Below, in pieces: positions 1 to 7,663 of a stretch of 64,000 bases of DNA. Where the stretch lies: NCBI RefSeq assembly GCF_014838715.1, contig NZ_CP061947.1, positions 682,001 to 746,000 of the forward strand, in the 5' to 3' direction. How positions within the stretch are numbered: position 1 is the first letter of the stretch; the number at the start of each line of letters is the position of its first letter. The stretch is from Algoriphagus sp. Y33. Lineage in GTDB: Bacteria; Bacteroidota; Bacteroidia; Cytophagales; Cyclobacteriaceae. The position numbers and the translations under genes were made by a program. The notes beneath the pieces are model-generated. The model did no database searches. It had not been told where the DNA came from and saw only the letters and a program-made list of their open reading frames with translations.

Positions 1-1
1 T

Positions 2-901
2 CTTTCCCATGATAATGTGATTTTATCGATGGGTTTTATCGCTCTCTATGGCATCGCCTACTTTGTTATTTTGAAATTGGTTATCCGGTTTGCAGGATAT
101 TATTACGAGGATGTGCTGGAGGCAACGAAGTCGAATGAAGAAAAGCTTGAAAAAGTAAAAGGCAAAAAACAAGTTGGAGAGAGTTCGTATAGTCTCAACA
201 CTAAAAAGAAGCTTGCACTTCCCGATTTTGGAACAGGAGCAAAGGCCTTCTACTGGAGGAATTATGTGCACAGCTCCCGTCAGGATTTCCATCCGCTTTT
301 TGGATTGTATTCTCTGATCATGGTCGGGATAGGAATAGTGCTGGCCGTACTGTCTTTATTCGAATGGTTTTCGCACTATTTCCTCTATGTGTATTTATTA
401 ATGATGTTATTTATCTATTTTTTTGCAGGGATCGGGAGAGCCAATGTAGGAGATCTGAAAAAGCCCTTCTTCATATTGGTTCCTGCTTCCTGGGCGTCCA
501 AGTTTTGGAATATGATCAAGCTCGATATCTTGCAGATTGGCTTATTTTGCTTAGCGCTGATTATACCTTCTGTCTTGATCGCAGGATTAAACCGGTATAT
601 CATCCCAGTGTTCTTATTCGCAACGATAGAAGTGTATTTGGTTGGTTTTGGGATCAATATAATTCCGCAGATATCCTTGGACGAGGGTTGGGATAGAAAA
701 TTGATCAAGCCATTTATGATAGGGGGGATAGTGCTATTTGGTTTTATCCCTTCTCTTGCATTCAGCATTCTCGCTTTTATAGCTTCTAAGCAATTCGTAT
801 GGGCGCTTTTTGGAGGCACCTTTGGGATGTTTTTTGTTGCGGCTATTTTGATGCATGTGACGCTGGATGTGTTGAAGCGGCTGGAATTTAAGGATGTGTA
901 A
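2..901 (+). CDS. Exporter-like multi-span membrane protein, 5' end outside window
   Basis: The reading frame is open to the left edge, so only the last ~299 residues are present; the first GTG/ATG codons at 17 and 29 are probably internal. The visible part starts with a hydrophobic helix, then a charged linker rich in Lys/Glu (about residues 35-65 from the GTG) and then six or so hydrophobic segments ending in a short basic tail. A motif of the form GAKAFYWRN after the linker recalls permease-type subunits of putative ABC exporters in Bacteroidota and Firmicutes, where an N-terminal half with more helices would precede. The family assignment is inference; an ATPase partner is not visible and would lie upstream. 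It is followed by about 530 bases without a gene. Confidence 0.6.
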   Translation, partial: LSHDNVILSMGFIALYGIAYFVILKLVIRFAGYYYEDVLEATKSNEEKLEKVKGKKQVGESSYSLNTKKKLALPDFGTGAKAFYWRNYVHSSRQDFHPLFGLYSLIMVGIGIVLAVLSLFEWFSHYFLYVYLLMMLFIYFFAGIGRANVGDLKKPFFILVPASWASKFWNMIKLDILQIGLFCLALIIPSVLIAGLNRYIIPVFLFATIEVYLVGFGINIIPQISLDEGWDRKLIKPFMIGGIVLFGFIPSLAFSILAFIASKQFVWALFGGTFGMFFVAAILMHVTLDVLKRLEFKDV

Positions 902-918
902 TAGAAGTTGTGGGAATT

Positions 919-959
919 CGTCATTGCGATGAACGAGGTACGAGAGAAGAAGCAATCTC
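919..959 (-). repeat. Dispersed TCGCAATGACG-type repeat, copy 1
   Basis: Read on the minus strand it runs from GAGATTGCTTC through a charged-looking spacer to CGCAATGACG. Related copies occur at 4381-4462 (an inverted pair), 10721-10755, 11601-11632, 34095-34121 and, degenerate, 57183-57200, always between genes. It behaves like a short interspersed intergenic repeat. Confidence 0.75.
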
Positions 960-1235
960 CAATTCAATTTTCTGTTACTCTATGTTATCCAGCTTCTCCG
1001 GAAGCCGGATCAATTTAAAGACTCGATAAGAGCCTCACTCACGGAAATGCGAAATTGAAGATGCCGGTCGTGATGACACGAACGATGGCAGTGGATAAGA
1101 ATGGAAAGTGAGTCCTAGTTGACAGTATTCAGTCGCGGTTTGCAGCGCTCAGTCCTCAGTCCCGGTTGTGAAAAGCCGAATTTTATTCTGTTTTAACTTT
1201 CTTGGAATCGATTCAGCAAGAAAATTCCTGTAATT

Positions 1236-1408
1236 TTAACCTGGATTACGCATTAGGATTCGTAGAAGCATGTCCCGATTCTTTTCGGGAAGGTTTCAAA
1301 CAGCAAGAAAATCACTTTGGATCCCGATGACTATCGGGAGAAAAGTGCGGCTGATTTTGAAGCAGATTGAAGCCGGAGTAGATTTTCTAATGCGTATTTC
1401 AGGTTTAA
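1236..1408. repeat. Long inverted repeat, MITE-like, upstream of CBS gene
   Basis: The left arm (1236-1258) and the reverse complement of the right arm (1385-1408) share TTAA-CCTG-TACGCATTAG with few mismatches. Between them lie two perfect TCCCGA/TCGGGA hairpins (about 1274-1291 and 1321-1341) and a second copy of CAGCAAGAAAAT. The structure could fold into one cruciform-like RNA or be a small non-autonomous mobile element. No target-site duplication was recognised. Confidence 0.6.
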
Positions 1409-1428
1409 GTTACCAAATCTAACCGACT

Positions 1429-2796
1429 ATGATCTACAACTCAATAATCAATACCATCGGGAATACACCGATGATCCGCTTGAATAAACTGGCCAAACAC
1501 ATTAAAGGGGAAGTTTTGGTGAAGGTAGAATACTTCAACCCGGGTAATTCCATGAAAGACCGTATGGCGATCAAAATGGTCGAAGATGCTGAGAAAGCAG
1601 GTTTACTGAAACCCGGAGGAACCATCATAGAAGGAACAAGTGGGAATACGGGAATGGGACTGGCTTTGGCAGCAGTGGCAAAAGGCTATAAGTGTATTTT
1701 CACCATGGCGGATAAGCAGTCCAAAGAGAAAATTGATATTTTAAAAGCAGTAGGGGCAGAAGTGATTGTTTGTCCGACAAACGTATCCCCAGAAGATCCA
1801 CGATCCTATTATTCCATTGCAAGGAAGTTAAATCAGGATATTCCAAATTCTTTTTACCCAAATCAATACGATAACCTATCCAATACCGCCGCCCACTACG
1901 AGACGACCGGACCTGAGATATGGAAGGATACCGACGGGAAAATCACACATTATGCGGCAGGTGTAGGGACGGGAGGCTCCATGTGTGGAACTGCGCAGTA
2001 CCTCAAAGAACAAAATCCGGATATCGTAACTGTAGGAATTGATACGTATGGTTCCGTATTCAAAAAGTACAAGGAAACAGGCATATTTGATGAGAAGGAA
2101 GTTTACCCGTACCTGACTGAAGGAATCGGTGAGGATATTCTCCCAAAGAATGTGAACTTCGATATGATAGACCACTTTATCAAAGTAACGGATAAAGATT
2201 CTGCGGTAATGACCAGACGATTGGCTAGGGAAGAAGGCTTGTTTGTAGGTTGGTCCTGTGGATCGGCTGTACATGGAGCACTGGAATGGGCAAAGGACAA
2301 CTTAAAAGAAGGAGATCAGCTGGTGATTATTCTTCCTGATCACGGTACCCGCTATCTGGGCAAAGTGTATAACGATGAGTGGATGAGAAATCACGGTTTC
2401 TTGGAAGACAAGACTTTTTCCACTGCAAGAGATATCATAGCGCAGCGAATAGGAGCTTATACGCTGGTTTCTTCGTTGAAAACCGATTCCGTGCGGGATG
2501 CTATCGGACTAATGAACAAAACCAGTGTTTCTCAGATTCCTGTGATGGAAAATGGAGAAGTCGTAGGTAGCCTGACTGATAACAAACTTTTGGCTAGAAT
2601 CATCGACAACCCATCATTGAAAGATGCTTCCGTAGCCGATGTGATGGAAGACTCCATGCATTTTGTGGCACTGGATAGTACATTGGACGTACTTTCCTCA
2701 ATGGTCGAAAAGGAAAAAGCTGTGCTTGTACGTGATGTGCAGAATCAAATCCACATCATCACCAAGCATGACATCTTGGAGGCTTTCACAAAATAG
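1429..2796 (+). CDS. Cystathionine beta-synthase (PLP enzyme with CBS pair)
   Basis: Condenses homocysteine with serine (or acts on O-acetylserine as a cysteine synthase) in sulfur amino acid metabolism, in the cytoplasm. The N-terminal ~320 residues form a fold-type II PLP domain: the PLP-binding lysine is K43 in NSMKDR, the phosphate-side loop is GTSGNTG at 69-75, and a GVGTGGS loop follows near 180. The last ~120 residues form a tandem CBS-domain pair that usually binds adenosyl ligands and regulates activity. The N-terminal heme domain of animal enzymes is absent. At 455 residues it matches the CBS-domain form typical of Bacteroidota and actinobacteria. Whether it is a true CBS or a cysteine synthase cannot be settled from motifs. 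It is followed 11 bases later by a membrane protein gene. Confidence 0.9.
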   Translation: MIYNSIINTIGNTPMIRLNKLAKHIKGEVLVKVEYFNPGNSMKDRMAIKMVEDAEKAGLLKPGGTIIEGTSGNTGMGLALAAVAKGYKCIFTMADKQSKEKIDILKAVGAEVIVCPTNVSPEDPRSYYSIARKLNQDIPNSFYPNQYDNLSNTAAHYETTGPEIWKDTDGKITHYAAGVGTGGSMCGTAQYLKEQNPDIVTVGIDTYGSVFKKYKETGIFDEKEVYPYLTEGIGEDILPKNVNFDMIDHFIKVTDKDSAVMTRRLAREEGLFVGWSCGSAVHGALEWAKDNLKEGDQLVIILPDHGTRYLGKVYNDEWMRNHGFLEDKTFSTARDIIAQRIGAYTLVSSLKTDSVRDAIGLMNKTSVSQIPVMENGEVVGSLTDNKLLARIIDNPSLKDASVADVMEDSMHFVALDSTLDVLSSMVEKEKAVLVRDVQNQIHIITKHDILEAFTK

Positions 2797-2807
2797 GCTA
2801 TCCCTCC

Positions 2808-3500
2808 ATGCAGAATAAAAAATTAGATAGTCTGATTGCATCAGCTGAGATTGAGTTTGATCTTAAAGCAGTCTTTTCAAAAGCTTGGGAAATGTATAAG
2901 AGCCAAGCGTTGATGAATTCCTCATACATGCTCCTCTTGCTCTCGCTTCAGGGCATGGTTGTGCTCTACGCCCCCCAATTCACACTCGTATACAGTCTTG
3001 CACTTGCCCCACCACTTTATACAGGATTTTTCTTGGTGGCAAATAAGATGAGTGGTGGAGAGAAAGTCACTTATGGAGATTATTTTATGGGGTTCAACTA
3101 CTGGATGCTTATGTTTAGTATTTGGCTGATAGGTCAGGTTTTGGTTTCACTCGGACTTATTCTGTTTATTGTTCCCGGGATTTATCTGGCAGTTTCCTAT
3201 ATGTTTGCGGTCTTGTTTGGGATTTTTGGAGGCTTCAGTTTTTGGAACTCCCTTGAATATAGCAGAAAGCTGGTCTCCCGTAATTTTTGGCAATTCTTTG
3301 TGCTGGCAGTGATTTTAGTGCTGGTGAATGTTGTTCCGGCGGGCTTGCCATTTCTGTTCCCAAGTGGAGGAGTGATATTTGCATTGTGGATTTGCGTTTC
3401 ACTTCCGGTGAGCTTTATGGCGATTTATGTGATTTTTGAGGACCTAACCCGCGATGTATTTAGTGAGGAGGAAAAAACATCAGAACTTACTCATGTGTGA
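2808..3500 (+). CDS. Multi-span membrane protein of unknown function
   Basis: A 230-residue protein with a short cytoplasmic N-terminus (about 35 residues), followed by five or six hydrophobic segments and an acidic C-terminal tail. The layout and the phrase PGIYLAVSYMFA after a hydrophobic stretch recall the DUF975-like and glycerophosphoryl-diester-phosphodiesterase-associated membrane families, whose role is unclear. It starts 11 bases after the cystathionine synthase gene and may be co-transcribed. Its last 14 bases overlap the 3' end of the convergent acyltransferase gene. Confidence 0.75.
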   Translation: MQNKKLDSLIASAEIEFDLKAVFSKAWEMYKSQALMNSSYMLLLLSLQGMVVLYAPQFTLVYSLALAPPLYTGFFLVANKMSGGEKVTYGDYFMGFNYWMLMFSIWLIGQVLVSLGLILFIVPGIYLAVSYMFAVLFGIFGGFSFWNSLEYSRKLVSRNFWQFFVLAVILVLVNVVPAGLPFLFPSGGVIFALWICVSLPVSFMAIYVIFEDLTRDVFSEEEKTSELTHV

Positions 3501-4215
3501 GAAGCATGGCTTCCAGTCTTGACCTGCATTTCTCCGAGAGTTCGTTGGCAGTAGTATCAGATGGTGCAGGAGGATTAATCGGTTTGGAATAGTAGATTTT
3601 AACCTTGCCGGGGCTGATCAAAAGCGATCCTTTTTTCATGATTTTATTTGCACCGATCACGGCTATCGGCAGGATAGGAATCCCTGTTTCTACCGAAAGC
3701 CGAAATGCACCGAACTTAAATGGTAAGAGAGTAGCTTCAGTATCATTTCGTGTGCCTTCCGGAGCCACTACCGTAGAGATTCCCTGATTGAGGTAAGTGA
3801 CCAGCCGAGCTATGCTTTTCCTTCTGGATTCGGCATCTGTTCTGTCCACCCAGATGGCTACTTTGCCCACCACCCAGCCAAAGAATGGAATTTTGGACAA
3901 TTCCTTCTTCCCCAATGCTCTTACTTGCTGGGGGATAGCAAGAGGGATTATCGCCGCATCCAAAAATGAGCGATGGTTAAAGATGTAGATATAGGACTGC
4001 TTGCGGTCAATAAGTTCTCTTCCGTGGAACTCGTAGCGTATTCCCGAGCCGAAAGACCAAATTCTGGCCCAAATCCGGATAAATAAAAAAGACAGCTTTC
4101 CTCCCGCAGGGCTGATGCTTACCGGAATTACTATAAACAGACCCAAAATCAGGAGCAGTATAAAAAAAAGTACAATGGAATAAAGGGTAAATAATACGTG
4201 TACGATTTTTATCAT
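3487..4215 (-). CDS. plsC: 1-acyl-sn-glycerol-3-phosphate acyltransferase (PlsC family)
   Basis: Transfers an acyl chain to the sn-2 position of lysophosphatidate in phospholipid synthesis, at the inner membrane. A long hydrophobic segment at residues 5-32 anchors it. The catalytic HX4D motif is H81-R-S-F-L-D86 and the glycerol-phosphate-binding EGTR motif is E153-R156 in PEGTRN. The length of 242 residues is normal for the family. The gene ends inside the end of the convergent membrane protein gene (14-base overlap), so both 3' ends share coding sequence. Substrate could be another lysolipid, as the family is broad. Confidence 0.9.
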   Translation of the reverse strand: MIKIVHVLFTLYSIVLFFILLLILGLFIVIPVSISPAGGKLSFLFIRIWARIWSFGSGIRYEFHGRELIDRKQSYIYIFNHRSFLDAAIIPLAIPQQVRALGKKELSKIPFFGWVVGKVAIWVDRTDAESRRKSIARLVTYLNQGISTVVAPEGTRNDTEATLLPFKFGAFRLSVETGIPILPIAVIGANKIMKKGSLLISPGKVKIYYSKPINPPAPSDTTANELSEKCRSRLEAMLLTHE

Positions 4216-4268
4216 TCGGGAGAAATGGTAATTTTGGGTATAAATTTAATCTTCACTCTTTGCTTGCA

Positions 4269-4303
4269 GGAGCCTCCGAGCGTTCGGGGGCTCCGTTTTT
4301 TTT
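4269..4303 (+). terminator. Strong terminator-like hairpin with T8 tail
   Basis: GGAGCC at 4269 pairs with GGCTCC ending at 4294, with further pairing inside, followed by eight T on the plus strand. It points rightward although the flanking genes are on the minus strand, so it would stop plus-strand read-through from the 1429-3500 genes or protect the region from antisense transcription. Confidence 0.6.
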
Positions 4304-4346
4304 AGGAGGCTTCATGAAAGATAGATTTTTTTGGTAAAAATGGATA

Positions 4347-4378
4347 GAGGCCTATTCCCCATGGAATGGATCTTTTTT
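4347..4378 (+). terminator. Repeat-type terminator hairpin, copy A
   Basis: GAGGCCTATTCC pairs imperfectly with GGAATGGATC and is followed by six T. A near-identical hairpin sits at 10518-10549. Both are followed by TCGCAATGACG-type repeats, suggesting that a whole intergenic cassette was copied. Confidence 0.55.
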
Positions 4379-4380
4379 AT

Positions 4381-4462
4381 CGTCATTGCGAATGACGAAG
4401 GAGTGAAGCAATCTCTTTTTCACAAAATAAGATCGCTTTGTCGTACCTCCTCGCAATGACGA
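4381..4462. repeat. Dispersed repeat, inverted pair (copies 2 and 3)
   Basis: CGTCATTGCG at 4381 and CGCAATGACG ending about 4461 form the ends of a head-to-head pair of the repeat described at 919-959. The pair can fold into a hairpin of about 35 bp arms. Confidence 0.7.
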
Positions 4463-4525
4463 TAAATAAAGAATAACTAATTAGAACAGAATATACCAAA
4501 TTGCAAGAACATGAACACAAAGCGG

Positions 4526-4563
4526 AAAACCGGATACATATGAAAATATGAATCCGGTTTTTT
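4526..4563 (-). terminator. Terminator hairpin after propeller lipoprotein gene
   Basis: AAAACCGGAT pairs with ATCCGGTTTT around an additional CATAT/ATATG stem; on the minus strand the stem ends in TTTT. It lies about 50 bases beyond the stop codon of the gene at 4617-5693 and is symmetric enough to act in both directions. Confidence 0.65.
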
Positions 4564-4616
4564 CGCTTGGAATATCCGAGTTTATAAGGAGACTCTTTTT
4601 TGGAGGGTACTGCTAA

Positions 4617-5693
4617 TCAATAATCAAAACGTACCAGATTCGGTTCGCGATCTACGGTTACTGCGTAGATTGCCTTGTTTTCTTCATCGACTGCAAATCC
4701 AAAAACTGGATAGTCCAGTTGATAATGATTTAATATATTTCCCTTATAGTCGAATTCAAAGATTCTATTGAGGTTATCGGGACTACTAAGTTCTCTATAG
4801 GGTTTTCCTCTAAATAAGACAAAGAAAGAATCTTTACCTGCATACAAATCTGCATACCTTGTGGTACTGTTTTCTCCCAAGTCCGGCATTTGATAACCAT
4901 CCCAATACCCTATTTTGAATTCGGGTATTTCTTGGGTAGGTCCATAAACTGTCTTAATAGAATAGTTTTCGAGATTTATTATATCAATGTAATCTGCACT
5001 AATTCCACTTTTAATAAAGTGTGTCTTATCGGGACTTCCTTTCAAGGAGCCTTGAAATATATTGCTTACCAAGTTGGCATCCAACTCATCTTCTTTATAT
5101 CCATTCGGTAGCTCTTTGTTTTTGATCATGTCTTTCCAGTTCCCAAATAAGGCGAGCGTATCCCCCTCAATTGTTATATGAATATATTTGTCCCAGCCAT
5201 GTACGGTATTCCCTAATAGCGTGGTGTCACTAGTCCAAGTGGTATAAGTCAAATAATAGGCAGTCTCCGGAGATTTCACCTGCTCTTCGGCAAGCTTACC
5301 GGTATCTCTCAAATCAAACTTGGAAAATATGCGCATCTCAGGGTCATACACCCACACTTTATTCTCTTCCCCTACATCCTCTATCTGACTGATCACGGTG
5401 ATTTCTCCAGGGCCTAAGCCGTCAATTCCTTTGGATGCCAGATGGAGGCGGGTTTCTAGGTCTATGATATGGAATTTATCATCTGTGGTGCTTTTTACTT
5501 CAAAAACAATTGCAAGACCATCTTTGATCATCAAACCTTTAGGATTAAGAAGTTCAGGAACACTATATTTTTCACCGGCTAATTCTATCACAGAAGGTAA
5601 ATCTTTCTCAGTGAAATAAATGTTGCCATCAATGGTTTTCGAAGTGCAGGCAAATATAAAGATAATCCAAATCAGCAATATAATTGATTTCAT
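4617..5693 (-). CDS. Six-bladed beta-propeller lipoprotein (TolB-like)
   Basis: A 358-residue predicted lipoprotein: hydrophobic signal at residues 4-15 and lipobox cysteine C16 in IFAC-TSK. The rest carries no long hydrophobic segment and has repeated beta-strand blades such as the closing blade GFAVDEENKAIYAV near the C-terminus, plus the GLGPGE loop (about 96-101) typical of the Bacteroidota TolB-like/6-bladed propeller families. The molecular role of these proteins is unknown. It is the last gene of a same-strand set with a second propeller lipoprotein (6074-7216) and a NVEALA-like peptide (7285-7554), separated from the former by 380 bases. The lipobox has Phe at -2, slightly unusual. 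Confidence 0.8.
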   Translation of the reverse strand: MKSIILLIWIIFIFACTSKTIDGNIYFTEKDLPSVIELAGEKYSVPELLNPKGLMIKDGLAIVFEVKSTTDDKFHIIDLETRLHLASKGIDGLGPGEITVISQIEDVGEENKVWVYDPEMRIFSKFDLRDTGKLAEEQVKSPETAYYLTYTTWTSDTTLLGNTVHGWDKYIHITIEGDTLALFGNWKDMIKNKELPNGYKEDELDANLVSNIFQGSLKGSPDKTHFIKSGISADYIDIINLENYSIKTVYGPTQEIPEFKIGYWDGYQMPDLGENSTTRYADLYAGKDSFFVLFRGKPYRELSSPDNLNRIFEFDYKGNILNHYQLDYPVFGFAVDEENKAIYAVTVDREPNLVRFDY

Positions 5694-6073
5694 ATAATCG
5701 AAATTAGAAGGAGTAAAAAAGGGTTGGAATTTAAGTAATAATCTCTCCTTACAACGTGCGGAGTAAGCGTTCCCAGCGGTTGATAGAAGGGAGACTAAAA
5801 TGTCTCAAGTGAAACTTGGCCTTTTCAAATATGGTGAAAACAATCAGTTTTCACCGCATCAGCAAGATTTACTTGAGAAAATTGTAAAGCCATCGGGGAA
5901 AATAGCTCCAGTCTCTCAGAAATTCCTGACATCTAATCAACCATCTTCCAAGGTAGGGGAGTAATTTATACTTGATTATTAATTTTTGGAAAAAGCCCCC
6001 ATTCTTCCTAAATGCCTGAGATGTTCTACATATTAAATATAGTTCAAACAAAAAAAGAGAGATTGGAAATCCT
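5694..6073. other. Gap between the two propeller genes with a perfect hairpin
   Basis: No convincing coding frame. It contains a perfect 9-bp stem with a 5-base loop (GGTGAAAAC/GTTTTCACC, 5833-5855) lacking a T tail. The gap probably holds a separate promoter for the 4617-5693 gene on the minus strand, but no clear TTG/TAnnTTTG pair was found. Confidence 0.5.
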
Positions 6074-7216
6074 TTATTTAATAGATTGCTTTATGTGAAT
6101 TTCAAGTTCGGGAAATATAGTGCTCATATCATACTTGTAGAATTCGTCGGATTGAACATCAAATGTATAGAGTTCATTGTTGATGAAGTCTATATCAAAG
6201 GATGTGATATGGTTTTCTAGTTTAAGTTCGGCTAGTGGCTCTCCTTCCCAATTAAATAGCAGAATGGAAGGGAAATGAGTTCTATTAGTTTGATAGGTTT
6301 TGATGTCTTCATTTATGAATACCACTCCAAAAAAGTCATCAAATACACGTAAATCTGAAAAAGTATAAACCCTATCCCATGTATTTTCTTTTTGAATATT
6401 TGAGATATCAAATAATTTTTCACCAATACATATGGTTTTAGCAAGGGTACTATCAAGTGAGTATAAATTGATGTAATTTAATCCAATTGGCATTTCGACA
6501 AACTTTTGATGGATATCACTTAATTTTGTCAAAGCTGATAGAATATTAAAATCTTCTCCCTGTAGTATGGAAGCCTGATTTAGTTTGTCGAGAATGGGTA
6601 GAGTAGTTCTATATCCATTTTTATACAGGTATCGGATTTGTTGCGTATCCATATTGCCAATTTCTTTAATGAAAAATGTTGAGCTATCTATCATTATAAA
6701 TTCAAATAGGAAGGGAGGTATAGAAGTATTTAGCTTGGAAATCTGCAATATTTTTGAATTAATTGACTCCTCTATATTGAATTTTAATGCTCCTCCTTTT
6801 TGAAAATCATAAAGGTATGCTACGAGTTGTCCCTCTTCTCTAGTGATTTTGGTTTTGCTCGCTAAACTTGGTCCCTGAATTAATTCTAGCGGACCTTCAC
6901 CTCTTTTTAGAAAGCTATTTAAATATTGATGATTAGGGAGAGAATATAGTGACCAGAGTCCATCTTCTTTGGTAGTATTCAAGATCAGTATGCTGTCATA
7001 AATGGCAAAGCTTCTAATTCCAATGATATCTATATTAGGTGTTGTCTTTTTGCCAAGAGAGAATTTTACAGGGAATTCCTTAATATAGTCTATATTATCA
7101 AAAGCCATGAAGGTTGGTTGGTCTAATTTTGGGTTCCCACAGCTTGTAAGTAATGATGATACAATCAGTAAAATCTGAATATATTTAAATGCTATCTTGA
7201 ATTGTTCTATTATCAT
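6074..7216 (-). CDS. Six-bladed beta-propeller lipoprotein (TolB-like), second copy
   Basis: 380 residues with a signal segment at about 11-25 and lipobox cysteine C26 in LLTSC-GN. As in its neighbour at 4617-5693, a GEGPLE loop (about 107-112) and strand-turn-strand blades follow, including the closing blade SFDIDFINNELYTF. The two proteins look like distant paralogs; they share the architecture but little continuous identity by eye. It lies 68 bases downstream of the NVEALA-like peptide gene with a strong hairpin between, an arrangement known for NVEALA peptides and BF2941-type propellers in Bacteroides. Function unknown; a surface receptor, chaperone or immunity role for the peptide is inference. 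Confidence 0.8.
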   Translation of the reverse strand: MIIEQFKIAFKYIQILLIVSSLLTSCGNPKLDQPTFMAFDNIDYIKEFPVKFSLGKKTTPNIDIIGIRSFAIYDSILILNTTKEDGLWSLYSLPNHQYLNSFLKRGEGPLELIQGPSLASKTKITREEGQLVAYLYDFQKGGALKFNIEESINSKILQISKLNTSIPPFLFEFIMIDSSTFFIKEIGNMDTQQIRYLYKNGYRTTLPILDKLNQASILQGEDFNILSALTKLSDIHQKFVEMPIGLNYINLYSLDSTLAKTICIGEKLFDISNIQKENTWDRVYTFSDLRVFDDFFGVVFINEDIKTYQTNRTHFPSILLFNWEGEPLAELKLENHITSFDIDFINNELYTFDVQSDEFYKYDMSTIFPELEIHIKQSIK

Positions 7217-7243
7217 AAGGGTTATTCTATTTATAAATTTAAG

Positions 7244-7270
7244 AGTGGCCGTTAAATATTAACGGCCACT
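7244..7270 (-). promoter_or_regulatory. Perfect hairpin between peptide and propeller genes
   Basis: A 12-bp perfect stem (AGTGGCCGTTAA with its complement, 3-base loop) lies 14 bases after the peptide stop and 28 bases before the propeller start. There is no strong T run. It could be a partial terminator or an mRNA-stabilising 3' hairpin that leaves the peptide in excess of the lipoprotein. Confidence 0.6.
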
Positions 7271-7284
7271 TTGGAATATTGATT

Positions 7285-7554
7285 TTAGCATTTACCAGAA
7301 GTTGATACCCAAGATTTTGTAGAATTATTAATAAAGGAACATGAGCCACAATACCGAACCTGACTTGCCTCCATATACGTAACCGTATTATAGCAAGAAT
7401 TTTGTCCTGTTCCTGATGAACTAGACTGTGCCAATGCATCATTATCCATATTGATGAAAGGATCTGTCAAGCTCAACTTCACATTCATTAATAGTGCCAT
7501 AAAGAATATCCCCACAGCAGCCATTTTCACGATTTTATTTAATTTGGTATTCAT
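7285..7554 (-). CDS. NVEALA-like small cysteine-rich exported peptide
   Basis: An 89-residue precursor. Residues 1-30 form a basic then hydrophobic leader; residues 35-43 read NMDNDALAQ, matching the NVEALA-type motif seen in many Bacteroidota peptides, and ending in an A-x-A site that would let signal peptidase cut after A42. The mature part (about 47 residues) is Ser/Asn rich and has four cysteines, C54, C69, C72 and C89, able to form two disulfides. It heads a same-strand set with two TolB-like propeller lipoproteins. Family role is not established; bacteriocin, signal or structural peptide are all possible. The start is the first ATG, preceded by a gap rich in A/T. Confidence 0.8.
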   Translation of the reverse strand: MNTKLNKIVKMAAVGIFFMALLMNVKLSLTDPFINMDNDALAQSSSSGTGQNSCYNTVTYMEASQVRYCGSCSFINNSTKSWVSTSGKC

Positions 7555-7594
7555 TTTTCTAAGAATTTAATATACGAATAACTTTTTGTTTAGT

Positions 7595-7613
7595 GTGAAT
7601 CTTTCGCATTCAC
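7595..7613. other. Small hairpin in peptide gene leader
   Basis: GTGAAT and ATTCAC form a 6-bp stem with a 7-base loop about 40 bases upstream of the NVEALA-like gene. It may belong to the 5' untranslated leader or to the end of the upstream glycosyltransferase transcript. Confidence 0.4.
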
Positions 7614-7620
7614 CTACGCT

Positions 7621-7650
7621 TTCTTCTACTGTGTTCGACAGCAGAAGAAA
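7621..7650 (-). terminator. Hairpin after glycosyltransferase gene
   Basis: TTCTTCTACTGT pairs with ACAGCAGAAGAA (11 of 12) 14 bases beyond the stop of the glycosyltransferase gene. On the minus strand no long T run follows, so it is a weak or Rho-assisted terminator, separating the glycosylation pair from the peptide gene. Confidence 0.5.
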
Positions 7651-7663
7651 AATCATAATTTTG

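Larger units (their letters stand above)
902..1428. other. Gene-free stretch with repeats
   Basis: No credible coding frame. It holds one copy of the TCGCAATGACG-type dispersed repeat (919-959), short degenerate CAGTCCTCAGTC-like repeats (about 1120-1165), and a large inverted repeat (arms 1236-1258 and 1385-1408) that encloses two small hairpins. It ends 20 bases before the cystathionine synthase start. Confidence 0.6.

Noticed and set aside
5869..6051. 60-residue minus-strand frame in the gap between the propeller genes
   Set aside because: Aromatic and basic composition with no leader, no motif and no NVEALA-like pattern; likely noise.
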